DNA of 64,000 nucleotides from DASXTC01 sp036505635 (GCA_036505635.1 DASXTC010000028.1:1-64000); one strand, 5' to 3'. Shown: positions 43,763 to 53,337, numbered from the stretch's first letter. Numbers and translations are program-made. The notes: generated by a model from the letters alone, not told the origin.

Positions 43763-45733
43763 ATGGCAGCCAAAACCGGACACCTCCGTCTTCCGCCACT
43801 TCCGACCATACGCCAGGCCCCTCCGGAGTCCGCGCTCGGCCGGTGGCTCGCCCGCGGAGATCGCCTCGACCGGCACGAGAGCGATCACAGGACGCACCCG
43901 TGGAGCAAGGTCCTCTGGTTGACCGGGGTCGACTACTTCTCCACGCTCGGATACCAGCCAGGTATCGCTCTTCTGGCCGCGGGCGCGCTCTCGCCGCTGG
44001 CCACGGCGATCCTCATAGGCGTCACGCTGCTGGGCGCCTTCCCGATCTACGCTCAGGTGGCGGGCCGCTCTCACGCCGGGCAGGGCTCCATCGCGATGCT
44101 GGAAGGGCTCCTGCCGGGTTGGACGGGGAAGATCCTGGTCCTCGTCCTGCTGGGGTTCGCCGCCACCGACTTCGTCATCACGATGACGCTGTCGGCCGCC
44201 GACGCCGCCACGCACGCCATCGAGAACCCCGTGCTCCACCCGTACCTGGGCGACTCGCGCCTGGCGCTGACGTGCGTCCTGCTCGCGATACTGGCGGCCG
44301 TCTTCCTGCGCGGGTTCGTGGAGGCCATCGGGCTGGCGATGGCCGTGGGGGTCCCCTACATCGCGTTGAATCTCCTCGTGCTGGCGCGCGGCCTGGTCGA
44401 GATCGCCCGGCACCCGGATCTGCTGGCAGGATGGCGGGAGGCCCTCGCGCTTCGTGGCGACCCGGCGGCGCTCGCACTGGCCGCGGCGCTGGTCTTCCCG
44501 AAGCTGGCGCTGGGAATGAGCGGCTTCGAGACCGGCGTGTCGGTGATGCCGCTCATTTCGGGAGGCCCGGGGCGCGGGCGCGACGGCCCGGACGAGCCGG
44601 GAGCTCCCCCGGCCGGCAGGATCCGCGCGACCCGCAACCTGCTCCTCTCGGCCGCCTTGATCATGAGCGTCATGCTGCTGGCGTCGAGCTTCGTGACGAC
44701 GCTGCTGGTCCCGGTGGAGGCCTACAGGCAGGGAGGGCCCGCCAGCGGCCGCGCGATCGCCTGGCTCGCCCACGGTTTCTTCGGCCACGCGTTCGGCTCC
44801 CTTTACGACGTCTCCACGATCGCCATCCTCTGGTTCGCGGGGGCCTCGGCGATGGCCGGTCTGCTGCACCTGGTCCCGAGGTACCTGCCGCGATTCGGGA
44901 TGGCTCCGGAGTGGATCGCGTACCAGCGCCCGCTGGTGCTGGTGCTCTTCACAACCTGTCTGATCGTGACGTGGGCCTTCGACGCCAGCGTCGAGGCTCA
45001 GGGGGGCGCCTATGCCACCGGCGTGCTCGTGCTGATGCTCTCCGGCGCGGTCGCCGTTGCGTTGGCGCTCGCGAGGGAGCGCAGGAAGCTGACCGTCTAC
45101 TTCTGGCTGGTGAGCGGCGCCTTCGTCTACACGCTCGTGGACAATGTCCTGGAGCGCCCTGACGGCGTCATCATCGCCAGCGTCTTCATCGCGGTCATCG
45201 TGGCTGTCGGCGCGGTGAGCCGCTGGCGCCGGGCCACCGAGCTGAGGGTCACGGAGGTCACGTTCGTCGACGAGCCTTCGGCCGGGCTGTGGAGCTCGAT
45301 CACGGGAAAGCGCGTTAACCTCGTCCCCATGAGAGTCGAGGGGAAGGAGGCCCGCGCCCGCAAGCGTGCCGAGATCAACCGTCACTACTCGGTGCGCGGA
45401 CCGATCGCGTTCCTCCACGTGCGGCTGCTGGACAACCGCAGCGAGTTTCTCTCGCCGCTCCAGGTGAAGGTCACGAAGGAAGGGGAGGACTTCACCGTCG
45501 AGGTGTCGGGCGCGGTGGCCGTCGCCAACACGGTCGCGTATATCAGCGAGCTGATCGACCCTGTAAGCCTGTTCCTTGGATTGACCCGGCAGAACCTGAT
45601 GACGCAGGCGATCCGCTACCTGATCTGGGGCGAGGGGGAGACGGGTCTGATGGTCTATGCCATCCTGCTGCGCTACTGGGAATGGACGGCGGAGGATGAC
45701 ATCCGCCCGCTCATCTTCCTGATGAGCGAGTGA
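43763..45733 (+). CDS. APC-superfamily amino-acid/cation transporter
   Basis: 656 aa. The transmembrane part (about 50-460) has about 11-12 helices, with 'WLTGVDYFSTLGYQPGIALL' as helix 1 in the style of APC permeases. A soluble C-terminal domain of about 170 residues follows ('RVNLVPMRVEGKEARARKRA' onwards). Relatives are annotated as amino-acid transporters; some APC proteins (KUP) carry K+, so the substrate is open. The N-terminal 35 residues are Pro-rich and cytosolic. Confidence 0.8.
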   Translation: MAAKTGHLRLPPLPTIRQAPPESALGRWLARGDRLDRHESDHRTHPWSKVLWLTGVDYFSTLGYQPGIALLAAGALSPLATAILIGVTLLGAFPIYAQVAGRSHAGQGSIAMLEGLLPGWTGKILVLVLLGFAATDFVITMTLSAADAATHAIENPVLHPYLGDSRLALTCVLLAILAAVFLRGFVEAIGLAMAVGVPYIALNLLVLARGLVEIARHPDLLAGWREALALRGDPAALALAAALVFPKLALGMSGFETGVSVMPLISGGPGRGRDGPDEPGAPPAGRIRATRNLLLSAALIMSVMLLASSFVTTLLVPVEAYRQGGPASGRAIAWLAHGFFGHAFGSLYDVSTIAILWFAGASAMAGLLHLVPRYLPRFGMAPEWIAYQRPLVLVLFTTCLIVTWAFDASVEAQGGAYATGVLVLMLSGAVAVALALARERRKLTVYFWLVSGAFVYTLVDNVLERPDGVIIASVFIAVIVAVGAVSRWRRATELRVTEVTFVDEPSAGLWSSITGKRVNLVPMRVEGKEARARKRAEINRHYSVRGPIAFLHVRLLDNRSEFLSPLQVKVTKEGEDFTVEVSGAVAVANTVAYISELIDPVSLFLGLTRQNLMTQAIRYLIWGEGETGLMVYAILLRYWEWTAEDDIRPLIFLMSE

Positions 45734-45811
45734 TCCCCGGCGGTCCATCTCGAGAGCAGGCACCGTGACAACCTGTCAGGATCAGCGCGCCGCTCGAGAG
45801 GGCGGCGTTCA

Positions 45812-45840
45812 TTGACGCTTCCCGGGCCCTGTGACATAAT
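45812..45840 (+). promoter_or_regulatory. Promoter of purM-purN
   Basis: TTGACG (45812-45817), a 17-bp spacer and CATAAT (45835-45840) preceded by TGA, an extended -10. A GC-rich stem (45788-45793/45802-45807) lies just upstream and could end the transporter transcript, but it lacks a T tract. Confidence 0.6.
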
Positions 45841-45895
45841 TCCGCTCCCTGACGTCACCGTTCCCCCCGCCTGACCGCATGCCTGTTGGGGCCTC

Positions 45896-46942
45896 ATGAC
45901 CGAGAAGGACGGGTCTCTCTCGTACCGGGACGCGGGCGTGGACATCGACGCCCAGGACGACGCGATTCGCCGTCTTCGCCCCCACGCGAGGTCCACGCAC
46001 ACGCCGGAGGTCCTGGCAGACATCGGCACCTTCGGCGGCCTCTTCCATCTGACGCCGCGGGGATACCGCGACCCCGTCCTGGTGGCCAGCACCGACGGCG
46101 TGGGGACGAAGCTCAAGGTCGCCGCGATGGCCGGGGTGCACGACACGGTCGGCTACGACCTTGTGGCCCACTGCGTCAACGACATCCTCGTGCAGGGGGC
46201 CTTCCCCCTCTTTTTCCTCGACTACTTCGCCGCGGGACGGCTCGAGCCGGCGGTCGTCGAGGCGGTCGTATCGGGGATGGGGCGCGCCTGCCGCGAGTTC
46301 GGCTGCGCGATCATCGGCGGCGAGCTCGCCGAGATGGGGGACCTCTACCGTCCCGGGGACTACGACATCGCCGGTTTCATCGTCGGGGCGGTGGAGCGCG
46401 ATCGTCTGCTGACGGGCTCGACCATCGCGCCGGGCGATGTCCTTATCGGGCTTCCGTCCGTGGGGCTGCACACGAACGGCTACTCCCTCGCGCGCAAGAT
46501 CCTGTTCGAACGGCTGGGGCTGAAGCACGACTCGCTCGTCCCCGAGCTGGGCGGCACGGTGGCCCAGGCGTTGCTGGCGCCTCATCGCGGCTACCTCGCG
46601 CCGCTCAAGGACCTGGTGACGCGCGGCCTGCTCAAGGGGTTGGCGCATATCACGGGAGGGGGCCTGACGGACAACGTGCCGCGGATCCTCCCCGAAGGAT
46701 GCAGGGCGGTTTTCGACAGGCGGGCCATCGAGATCCTGCCGATCTTCAGGTACCTGCAGCGCGAGGGGAATGTCCCTCAAGCCGACATGTGGCGCACGTT
46801 CAACATGGGAGTCGGCATGGTGCTGGCCGTCGCGCCCGTAAACGTCGCGACCGTCGAGAGCCACCTCGCGGGCATGGGCGAGAGGCACACCCGCATCGGC
46901 CTCGTCGAGGAGGGTGCGCGCGGGGTCGTCTACAGGGACTGA
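45896..46942 (+). CDS. purM: Phosphoribosylformylglycinamidine cyclo-ligase (AIR synthase)
   Basis: 348 aa. Opens with 'SLSYRDAGVDIDAQDDAIRR'; 'VLVASTDGVGTKLKVA' and 'GLPSVGLHTNGYSLARKI' are AIR synthase signatures, and 'HITGGGLTDNVPRILP' follows. It converts FGAM to AIR, the next step after the PurSQL complex encoded 12 kb upstream. The next gene starts 2 nt later. Confidence 0.95.
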   Translation: MTEKDGSLSYRDAGVDIDAQDDAIRRLRPHARSTHTPEVLADIGTFGGLFHLTPRGYRDPVLVASTDGVGTKLKVAAMAGVHDTVGYDLVAHCVNDILVQGAFPLFFLDYFAAGRLEPAVVEAVVSGMGRACREFGCAIIGGELAEMGDLYRPGDYDIAGFIVGAVERDRLLTGSTIAPGDVLIGLPSVGLHTNGYSLARKILFERLGLKHDSLVPELGGTVAQALLAPHRGYLAPLKDLVTRGLLKGLAHITGGGLTDNVPRILPEGCRAVFDRRAIEILPIFRYLQREGNVPQADMWRTFNMGVGMVLAVAPVNVATVESHLAGMGERHTRIGLVEEGARGVVYRD

Positions 46943-46943
46943 G

Positions 46944-47573
46944 ATGCGCGACGCACCGCCGCCCCGGGGGACTCTCGGCATCCTGATCAGCGGGCGGGGC
47001 TCCAACATGACGGCGATCGCCGACGCCAGCGCAGCCGGCGCCATCCCCGCGAGGGTGGGGGTCGTCATCAGCAACGAGCCTTCGGCCTCGGGCCTGCTGG
47101 CGGCGGCGAGTCGCGGCATCGAGACGCTCGTCATCGACCACAGGTCGAGCCGGACGCGTGAGGAGCATGACCTCAAGGTCGTCGCGGTGCTGGCGGAGCG
47201 CCGGGTCGATCTGGTCTGCCTCGCGGGTTACATGCGGCTGCTGACAGGGGCCTTCATCCGCGAGTATGCCGGGCGCATCATGAACATCCACCCGGCGCTG
47301 CTGCCCGCCTTCCCGGGGCTGCACGCCCAGCGGAAGGCTGTGGACTACGGCGTGCGGGTCTCGGGCGTGACGGTTCACTTCGTGGACGAGGGGGTCGACT
47401 CGGGCCCCATAATCCTTCAAGCCGCCGTGCCGGTCGAGCCGGAGGACACGGAGGAGACGCTGGCGGCGCGGATCCTCGCGGAGGAGCACAGACTCTACCC
47501 GGAGGCGATCCGCCTCCATTTCGAGGACAGGCTGCGGATCGAGGGAAGAAAAGTCCGCATCACGGGCCGGTAA
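46944..47573 (+). CDS. purN: Phosphoribosylglycinamide formyltransferase
   Basis: 209 aa. 'GILISGRGSNMTAIADA' is the phosphate-binding start, 'LAGYMRLL' and 'GRIMNIHPALLPAFPG' contain the catalytic Asn/His, and 'VHFVDEGVDSGPII' the Asp. It is folate-dependent, converting GAR to FGAR. ATG 46944 lies 1 nt after the purM stop. Confidence 0.94.
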   Translation: MRDAPPPRGTLGILISGRGSNMTAIADASAAGAIPARVGVVISNEPSASGLLAAASRGIETLVIDHRSSRTREEHDLKVVAVLAERRVDLVCLAGYMRLLTGAFIREYAGRIMNIHPALLPAFPGLHAQRKAVDYGVRVSGVTVHFVDEGVDSGPIILQAAVPVEPEDTEETLAARILAEEHRLYPEAIRLHFEDRLRIEGRKVRITGR

Positions 47574-47606
47574 ATGGGGGGACCGTGAGCGGCGGGAGAT
47601 CCCAGC

Positions 47607-48287
47607 ATGCCATCCGCGGTACGTGTGTCCGATCTGCCCCGTGGTCTTCAACCACGGGAGAAGCTCCTGAAGCACGGCGAGCGCGCACTGAGCAACTCCG
47701 AGCTGATGGCGGTGGTCCTCGGCTCCGGCACGAGATCCGAGAGCGTCATCAGGATCGCCGATGGCCTTCTCAGGAAATACGGCTTCGACGCGTTGCCCAA
47801 CATCAGCCTCAACGAGTGGAGGACCAACCGGGGCATCGGGACGGTGAAGGCCTGCCAGCTCAGGGCCGCCTTCGAGCTGGGCCGGCGCGCGTTCGCGCCG
47901 AAGGACGACGAGCGACCGTCGTTGTCGAGCCCGCGTGAGGCCTACGCGCAGGTGAAGGACCTCAGACGCGCGCGCAAGGAGCACCTGGTCGCGCTCTACC
48001 TCGACGCGCAGAACCACCTCATAGCGCGCGAGACGATCTCCATCGGAGGGCTCAATACCACGCGCACGCACCCGAGGGAGATCCTCCAGCCGGCGATCGC
48101 GTGCTCGGCGCTGGGCTTCATCCTGGTGCACAACCATCCGAGCGGCTCGTTGTCGGCCAGCCAGGACGACGTGGACTTCACCCGCGCCATCAAGAGGGCC
48201 TCGGAGATCATCGGCATCGGCCTCTACGACCACATCATCGTCTCGTCCAACGGCTTCGTCAGCCTCAAGGAGAAGGGCTTGCTATAA
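47607..48287 (+). CDS. radC: RadC/JAB-domain protein
   Basis: 226 aa. An N-terminal HhH region ('LMAVVLGSGTRSESVIRIAD') precedes a JAB/MPN-type metalloprotease-like domain with His175 and His177 in 'VHNHPSGSLSASQDD'. Once linked to DNA repair; the present family view is an uncharacterised JAB-domain protein. The gene's TAA is part of the TATAAT of the tyrS promoter. Confidence 0.9.
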   Translation: MPSAVRVSDLPRGLQPREKLLKHGERALSNSELMAVVLGSGTRSESVIRIADGLLRKYGFDALPNISLNEWRTNRGIGTVKACQLRAAFELGRRAFAPKDDERPSLSSPREAYAQVKDLRRARKEHLVALYLDAQNHLIARETISIGGLNTTRTHPREILQPAIACSALGFILVHNHPSGSLSASQDDVDFTRAIKRASEIIGIGLYDHIIVSSNGFVSLKEKGLL

Positions 48288-48288
48288 T
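48280..48288 (+). promoter_or_regulatory. Extended -10 promoter of tyrS
   Basis: TGC followed by a perfect TATAAT (48283-48288), 9 nt before the tyrS ATG. No Shine-Dalgarno and no clear -35. It overlaps the end of radC, so the tyrS transcript would be almost leaderless. Confidence 0.55.
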
Positions 48289-48297
48289 CCCGGCCTG

Positions 48298-49518
48298 ATG
48301 ACCGACGCCAGCTCACCCGAATCCCAGCTCGAATACCTGAGCAAGGGGGCAGTCCAGATCGAGTCGGAGGCGGAGCTTCTGGGCAAGCTCAGACGGTCGG
48401 CGCAGAGCGGCCGCCCGCTCACCGTCAAGGTAGGCTTCGATCCCTCGGCGCCCGACATCCACCTGGGCCACACGGTCCTGCTGCGCAAAATGAAGCACTT
48501 CCAGGACCTGGGGCACCGGGTCATCTTCCTGATCGGCGACTTCACCGGGATGATCGGCGATCCCACGGGCAAGACCAGGACGAGACCCCAGCTCACGCGC
48601 GAGGAGGTGCTCGCGAACGCCGAGACCTACAAGAGGCAGGTCTTCAGGATCCTTCACCCTGACAGGACCGAGGTCCGGTTCAACTCCGAGTGGCTCGGCA
48701 AGCTGGACGCCGAGGGGTTCATCAGGCTCGCCGGCAAGTACACGGTCGCGCGGATGCTGGAGCGCGACGACTTCTCGCGTCGGTACCGCAACAACGAGTC
48801 GATCGGGATCCACGAGTTTCTCTATCCGCTGGCGCAGGCCTACGACTCCGTGTACCTCAAGGCGGACGTCGAGCTGGGGGGCACCGACCAGACCTTCAAC
48901 CTGCTGGTGGGCCGCCGGATCATGGGGGCCTACGGTCTGGAGCCGCAGGTGATCCTCACCACGCCGCTGCTCGAAGGGCTCGACGGTGTGGAGAAGATGT
49001 CCAAATCGCTCGGCAATTACATCGGGATCGACGAGGCGCCGAAGGAGATCTTCGGCAAGACGATGTCGATCTCCGACGACCTGATGTGGCGCTACTACGA
49101 GCTGTGCACCGACCTGAGCCTGGCCGAGATCGGGCGCATGAAGGACGAGGTGGCCTCGGGCGCGTCGCACCCGATGCGGGTGAAGTCGAGACTCGCCGGA
49201 CTGATCGTGGCCGGTTTCCACGGGGAGGCGGCGGCGGAGGAGACCGCCCGCGAGTTCGCGCGCGTCTTTTCGCAGAGGGACGTCCCGGCGGATATCGAGG
49301 AGCACGAGATCCCGAGCGGTGGAACGCCCGTGCCGATCTGGAAGGCCCTGACGGTCAGCGGTCTGACCGCGTCAAACGCCGAGGCGAGACGTCTCATCAC
49401 CCAGGGTGCGGTGACGGTGGACTGGGTGAAAGCCGGCCTGGATCGGACGCTGGACATTGGTGGATCCTTCACAATCCAGGTCGGGAAACGTCGATGGGGG
49501 AGGGTTCGAGTGAAATGA
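48298..49518 (+). CDS. tyrS: Tyrosyl-tRNA synthetase
   Basis: 406 aa class I synthetase. The HIGH-like 'HLGHT' lies in the Rossmann fold and 'KMSKS' at residues 233-237. A C-terminal S4 RNA-binding domain is at about 335-400. It charges tRNA-Tyr. The stop overlaps thrC (ATGA at 49515). No T-box leader is seen. Confidence 0.95.
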   Translation: MTDASSPESQLEYLSKGAVQIESEAELLGKLRRSAQSGRPLTVKVGFDPSAPDIHLGHTVLLRKMKHFQDLGHRVIFLIGDFTGMIGDPTGKTRTRPQLTREEVLANAETYKRQVFRILHPDRTEVRFNSEWLGKLDAEGFIRLAGKYTVARMLERDDFSRRYRNNESIGIHEFLYPLAQAYDSVYLKADVELGGTDQTFNLLVGRRIMGAYGLEPQVILTTPLLEGLDGVEKMSKSLGNYIGIDEAPKEIFGKTMSISDDLMWRYYELCTDLSLAEIGRMKDEVASGASHPMRVKSRLAGLIVAGFHGEAAAEETAREFARVFSQRDVPADIEEHEIPSGGTPVPIWKALTVSGLTASNAEARRLITQGAVTVDWVKAGLDRTLDIGGSFTIQVGKRRWGRVRVK

Positions 49519-50693
49519 GCTACCTGACTCATCTCGTCTGCTCCGCCTGCGGGAGTACCCACGAAAAGGATCGCCTCTGGAATCTCTGCGCGTCATGCGG
49601 GATGCCCCTGCTCGCCCGCTACGACCTGCCCCTGGCGCGCCGGACGATGACGCGTGTCGCGGTGGCGGGTCGCCGGCCGAACTTGTGGCGTTACGGCGAG
49701 GTGCTGCCCGATGCCGGCGACTACCAGTCGCTGGGAGAGGGCTACACGCCGCTGTTGCCCGCGGCGCGGCTCGCCCGGCGATACGGCCTCAAGCACCTCT
49801 ATATCAAGGACGAGTCGGTCAATCCCACCGGCTCGTTCAAGGCGCGCGGGCTCGCGCCGGCAGTGGCGATGGCGCACCGGCTCGGCGCCAGAGCGCTCTG
49901 CCTTCCGTCGGCCGGCAACGCCGGCTCGGCGGCGGCGGCCTACGGAGCCTGGGTCGGTCTCCCGGTGCACATCTTTCTTCCGGAGGAGACGCCGGCCCCC
50001 TTCTTCCGCGAGGCGGCCGTCTACGGCGCGCTCGTGCACCGGGTGAAGGGCCACATCGGAGACGCGGGCCGGGCGATGCGCGAGATGATGGCGGCCGAGT
50101 CCGAAGCGGGCTGGTTCGATCTCTCGACTCTCAGGGAGCCCTATCGCCTCGAAGGAAAGAAGACCATGGGCTACGAGCTGGCCGAGCAGATGGGAGGGGA
50201 GTTGCCCGAGGTGGTCATCTACCCGACCGGTGGCGGCACCGGCCTCATCGGCATGTGGAAGGCCTTCGCCGAGATGGAGGAGATCGGGTGGATCGACTCG
50301 CGCCGGCCGCGGATGGTCTCGGTGCAGTCGTCCGGGTGCGCTCCGATCGTGAAGGCCTTCGAGGAAGGCCGGGAGAAGGCCGAGCCGTGGCCCGAGCCTC
50401 AGACCATCGCCTCGGGGTTGCGCGTGCCGTCGGCCATCGGCGACTTCCTGATCCTGCGCGCGCTGCGCGAGAGCGGCGGGCGCGCGGTGGCGGTGGAGGA
50501 GGAGCGGCTCGCCTGGGCCGTCAGGGAGGTCGGCCGGTTCGAGGGGATCTTCTGCGCCCCCGAGGGGGCCGCCACCATCCTCGCACTGGAGCGGCTCATC
50601 GAGGATCGCCACGTCTCGCCCGCCGAACGGATCGTGCTCTTCAACACCGGCACCGGCCTGAAGTACCTCGACGCGCTGGAAACCGTCAGGTAA
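49515..50693 (+). CDS. thrC: Threonine synthase (PLP, fold type II)
   Basis: 392 aa. An N-terminal zinc-ribbon (two CxxC: 'CSACG' and 'CASCG') precedes the PLP domain, with Schiff-base Lys109 in 'NPTGSFKARGL' and a Gly-rich phosphate loop 'PTGGGTGLIGMW'. It is the short, plant/archaeal-like threonine synthase type; related enzymes make cysteate, so the exact product is likely but not certain. Coupled to tyrS. Ends 35 nt before a convergent gene. Confidence 0.87.
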   Translation: MSYLTHLVCSACGSTHEKDRLWNLCASCGMPLLARYDLPLARRTMTRVAVAGRRPNLWRYGEVLPDAGDYQSLGEGYTPLLPAARLARRYGLKHLYIKDESVNPTGSFKARGLAPAVAMAHRLGARALCLPSAGNAGSAAAAYGAWVGLPVHIFLPEETPAPFFREAAVYGALVHRVKGHIGDAGRAMREMMAAESEAGWFDLSTLREPYRLEGKKTMGYELAEQMGGELPEVVIYPTGGGTGLIGMWKAFAEMEEIGWIDSRRPRMVSVQSSGCAPIVKAFEEGREKAEPWPEPQTIASGLRVPSAIGDFLILRALRESGGRAVAVEEERLAWAVREVGRFEGIFCAPEGAATILALERLIEDRHVSPAERIVLFNTGTGLKYLDALETVR

Positions 50694-50728
50694 TCCGCGG
50701 GCGGGATGGCGGCTTGCCGGACCGGTCT

Positions 50729-51124
50729 CTAGTCCATCTCGAAGTGGAAGTGGACCTCTACCGAAGTGCGCGGGTAGCTCTTCGGAAGCGGATCGAAGGG
50801 CGCCGCCTTCTTGACCGCGTCGGTCGCGGAGGCGTCCCATGCGTCCGAGCCGCTCTTCATGTGGAGCCGGCTCTCGATGACGCTGCCGTCGCGCAGAATC
50901 GTCACGATGACGACCGACTTGGCCGGAGGGTTCGGTCTCTCATCCGGAATCTTCCATGAAGCACCCACCTTCTGGTGGACCTTCTGCATGTAGGCGCTGT
51001 CCTTGAAATCAGAGGCCGGGTAGGTCTTGAGATCGGGCTTGCCCGCGGCGAAGGCCCCGGCGACCAAGAAAACGAGGACGAACGTGACGGCGTTGAGCGC
51101 GGCCGCAGCGCGGTGGCGTCTCAT
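50729..51124 (-). CDS. TonB C-terminal domain protein
   Basis: 131 aa from an ATG at 51124; the longer frame extends across the divergent promoters. A signal peptide or anchor (about 10-28, ending 'AFAAG') is followed by a single TonB_C-like domain ('VVIVTILRDGSVIESRLHMK', 'AAPFDPLPKSYPR'). It lacks the Pro-rich spacer of a full TonB, so it may be a periplasmic TonB-C protein rather than an energy transducer. No ExbB or ExbD gene is nearby. Confidence 0.78.
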   Translation of the reverse strand: MRRHRAAAALNAVTFVLVFLVAGAFAAGKPDLKTYPASDFKDSAYMQKVHQKVGASWKIPDERPNPPAKSVVIVTILRDGSVIESRLHMKSGSDAWDASATDAVKKAAPFDPLPKSYPRTSVEVHFHFEMD

Positions 51125-51133
51125 GACGGAGGG

Positions 51134-51162
51134 ATCATAGTTGCCGGCCGGTTCCGCTGCAA
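51134..51162 (-). promoter_or_regulatory. Promoter of the TonB-C gene
   Basis: On the - strand, TTGCAG (complement of 51157-51162), a 17-bp spacer and TATGAT (complement of 51134-51139), with 9 nt to the ATG and no Shine-Dalgarno. A near-leaderless transcript is predicted. Confidence 0.55.
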
Positions 51163-51210
51163 TCGCGCCACCGGTGTAGTAGGCTGCGAAACCGGGAGGG
51201 ACCTCTGAAG

Positions 51211-51735
51211 ATGAGGATCGCGTCGTGGCTGTTGTGCGCCGGATTGCTGGCAGTCCCACCCACCGGCGCGGCCCCGTTCACGAGGGCTCCCGACATCGAG
51301 CTGACGAACATCCACGGCGCCAGGACGCGCATCGACTACAAGTCGGCGAAGGTGACGCTGGTCAACTTCTGGGCGACCTGGTGCGGGCCCTGCCGGCAGG
51401 AGATGCCGATGATTGCGAAGCTCTACCACGAGCACGGGCCCAGGGGCTTCCGTGCCGTGGGCATCGCCGTGGAGTCAGGCGGGCCCAAGGAGGTCAAGAC
51501 GTTCCTCGAGGAGAACCGGGAGTTCGGGATCAACTACGAGATCCTCCTGGGCGGAGACGATGCCCTTTTGCGGTTCGGCGACATCGGGATCGTGCCCACC
51601 ACCTTCCTGTTCGATTCCGGCGGCAGGTTGCTCAAGACCTGGAAGGGGGTCACTCCCAATTTCCACGAGAAGCTGAGCGGGGAGATCACAAAGCACCTGG
51701 CCACCGCCGCGGCCCCGCCCGCCGGGAAGCCCTGA
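51211..51735 (+). CDS. TlpA-like thioredoxin-fold protein
   Basis: 174 aa with a signal peptide (about 1-19) and a thioredoxin domain of the TlpA/ResA kind: redox-active Cys58-Gly-Pro-Cys61 in 'WATWCGPCRQEM', and the cis-Pro region 'GIVPTTFLFDSGG'. It acts outside the inner membrane, probably reducing disulfides for cytochrome or other extracytoplasmic proteins. A ribosome site (GGGAGG) lies upstream. Divergent from the TonB-C gene. Confidence 0.9.
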   Translation: MRIASWLLCAGLLAVPPTGAAPFTRAPDIELTNIHGARTRIDYKSAKVTLVNFWATWCGPCRQEMPMIAKLYHEHGPRGFRAVGIAVESGGPKEVKTFLEENREFGINYEILLGGDDALLRFGDIGIVPTTFLFDSGGRLLKTWKGVTPNFHEKLSGEITKHLATAAAPPAGKP

Positions 51736-51810
51736 GTCGGTCCACTGGATCGACACGGCGCCCGCGACGGCGCCCGGGACGACCGACCACATCATGGAGA
51801 TGACCAGCCT

Positions 51811-53337
51811 TTGCCTTCAGTGAGCCCACCGACAAGGGATAGCTCAGGCTACCCGGCCTCGCTATCCCGTGGGCGCCGCCGGGCTCTGGGCGCCTTCTAC
51901 ACGCCGCCCGGGCTCGTGGAACGCCTGGTCGAGCTCGCGGCCGGTCTCCTGCGCGCCCGGGGCCGGGCCCGGCCCCGGGTTCTCGACCCGGCTGTGGGGG
52001 ATGGGGCCTTTCTCGCGGCCGTGGGACGCAGGCTGGCGGCGCGCCTCACCGGCGTCGACATCGATCCGGCTGCGGTCTCGCTCGCGCGCGGCGCGCTGGG
52101 CCCCGACGCCGACCTCGTGTGCGCCGACTTTCTCGCGGATCCGCCGGCCGTGAGCGGTCCCTTCGATCTGATCATCGGAAACCCGCCCTGGGGAGGGTGG
52201 AACCGGACCCTCGACGAGACGGCGAAGAGTGCGATCCGCGCGCGCTTCAGGACGGCCCGGGGGCTCCTGGATCCGTTCGCGCCCTTCATCGAGCGCTCCA
52301 CGTCGCTGCTGGACGATGGTGGCATCCTCGCGCTCGTCCTGCCGGACCATTTCCTTCTGAAGAACTACCCGGAGGCGAGACGTCACGTGGTGGAAGGCTA
52401 TCGTCTCGAGGAGCTGGCTCGCTGGGGCCGGGCATTCGCGGGCGTCAACGTCGATGTCTGCACGCTCGTGGCGGTCCGCGGGCGTCCCGTCCCCCGGCAC
52501 GCGGTCCGGTGCCTTCCCGAAGGAGCCGTGGGCCGCCAGATCCGGATCCCGCAGGCCCGTTTCGCGGCACGGCCCGGATGCGTCTTCAACCTGTCTCTGG
52601 ACCGCGGTGCGGCGGCCCTGCTGGATCGGCTCGACCGGCGGTGCGCCCGGCTCGACGAATGGATCGAGACCCACGAAGGGATCCACTCGGGCAACATGAG
52701 AGCGCGTCTCTTCCTGCCTCCGGCAAGGACGGCGGCCCTGGCGGCCCGCTTCCAGCGTCCTCTGATCCTGGGGCGTGGCGAGATACGCCCCTTCCGCCTG
52801 ACGTGGGCGGGGCGCCGCGTCGTCTATGACCCGCAGGCCATACGCCGCGACCGGGGCGAGTACGCCAACCTCGGCCGGGAGCGGTGGTTCACCTCGCCCA
52901 AGATCCTGGTCCGCCGCACCGGCGACCGGATCGTGGCGGCGCTCGACCGCAAGGGCCTCTTCGCCAGCAACAACCTCTTCGTGGCGCTTCAAAGGCCCGC
53001 TTGCCCCGTGCCGCTGGAGTACGTCGAGGCATACCTCAACTCGACTCTGGCCACGTGGTGCTTCCGCACGCTTCAGCCCCGAGCCGGACGGATCTTCGCG
53101 GAGCTGAAGCTGGTGCATCTCAACCGCCTGCCCGTGCCCCTGCCCGGAAACCCGAGCGAGATGGCGCGGATCGCATCGCTCGCGGAGCGCCTCCGGAGGC
53201 CGGCTCCCGCGCGGGTTCTCGCCTCGGCGGCCGCGGCCCTCGACGCCGCGTTCCTTGATCTTGCCGCGCTGGCCCCCGCAGAGGGCGCCCGGGTCATGCG
53301 CGAATCTCGTATCACTCCGAGCGCATCTTCTCTATAA
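51811..53337 (+). CDS. N6-adenine type DNA methyltransferase (orphan)
   Basis: 508 aa from TTG 51811; GTG 51820 is an alternative. 'ALGAFYTPPGLVERLVELA' and SAM motif 'VLDPAVGDGAFLAAVGRRL' open the methylase core; the catalytic motif IV 'LIIGNPPWGGW' is NPPW type. The C-terminal half (about 270-490) resembles the Eco57I/TaqI-like target-recognition region ('ETHEGIHSGNMRARLFL'). No endonuclease partner is adjacent, so it may be an orphan or a single-chain restriction-modification relative that has lost its nuclease part. The product's target sequence is unknown. Confidence 0.75.
   Translation: MPSVSPPTRDSSGYPASLSRGRRRALGAFYTPPGLVERLVELAAGLLRARGRARPRVLDPAVGDGAFLAAVGRRLAARLTGVDIDPAAVSLARGALGPDADLVCADFLADPPAVSGPFDLIIGNPPWGGWNRTLDETAKSAIRARFRTARGLLDPFAPFIERSTSLLDDGGILALVLPDHFLLKNYPEARRHVVEGYRLEELARWGRAFAGVNVDVCTLVAVRGRPVPRHAVRCLPEGAVGRQIRIPQARFAARPGCVFNLSLDRGAAALLDRLDRRCARLDEWIETHEGIHSGNMRARLFLPPARTAALAARFQRPLILGRGEIRPFRLTWAGRRVVYDPQAIRRDRGEYANLGRERWFTSPKILVRRTGDRIVAALDRKGLFASNNLFVALQRPACPVPLEYVEAYLNSTLATWCFRTLQPRAGRIFAELKLVHLNRLPVPLPGNPSEMARIASLAERLRRPAPARVLASAAAALDAAFLDLAALAPAEGARVMRESRITPSASSL

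Noticed and set aside
43603..43809. 69-codon N-terminal extension of the NHL protein
   Set aside because: It crosses the divergent promoters and the transporter start; the ATG at 43602 has a ribosome site and a signal peptide.
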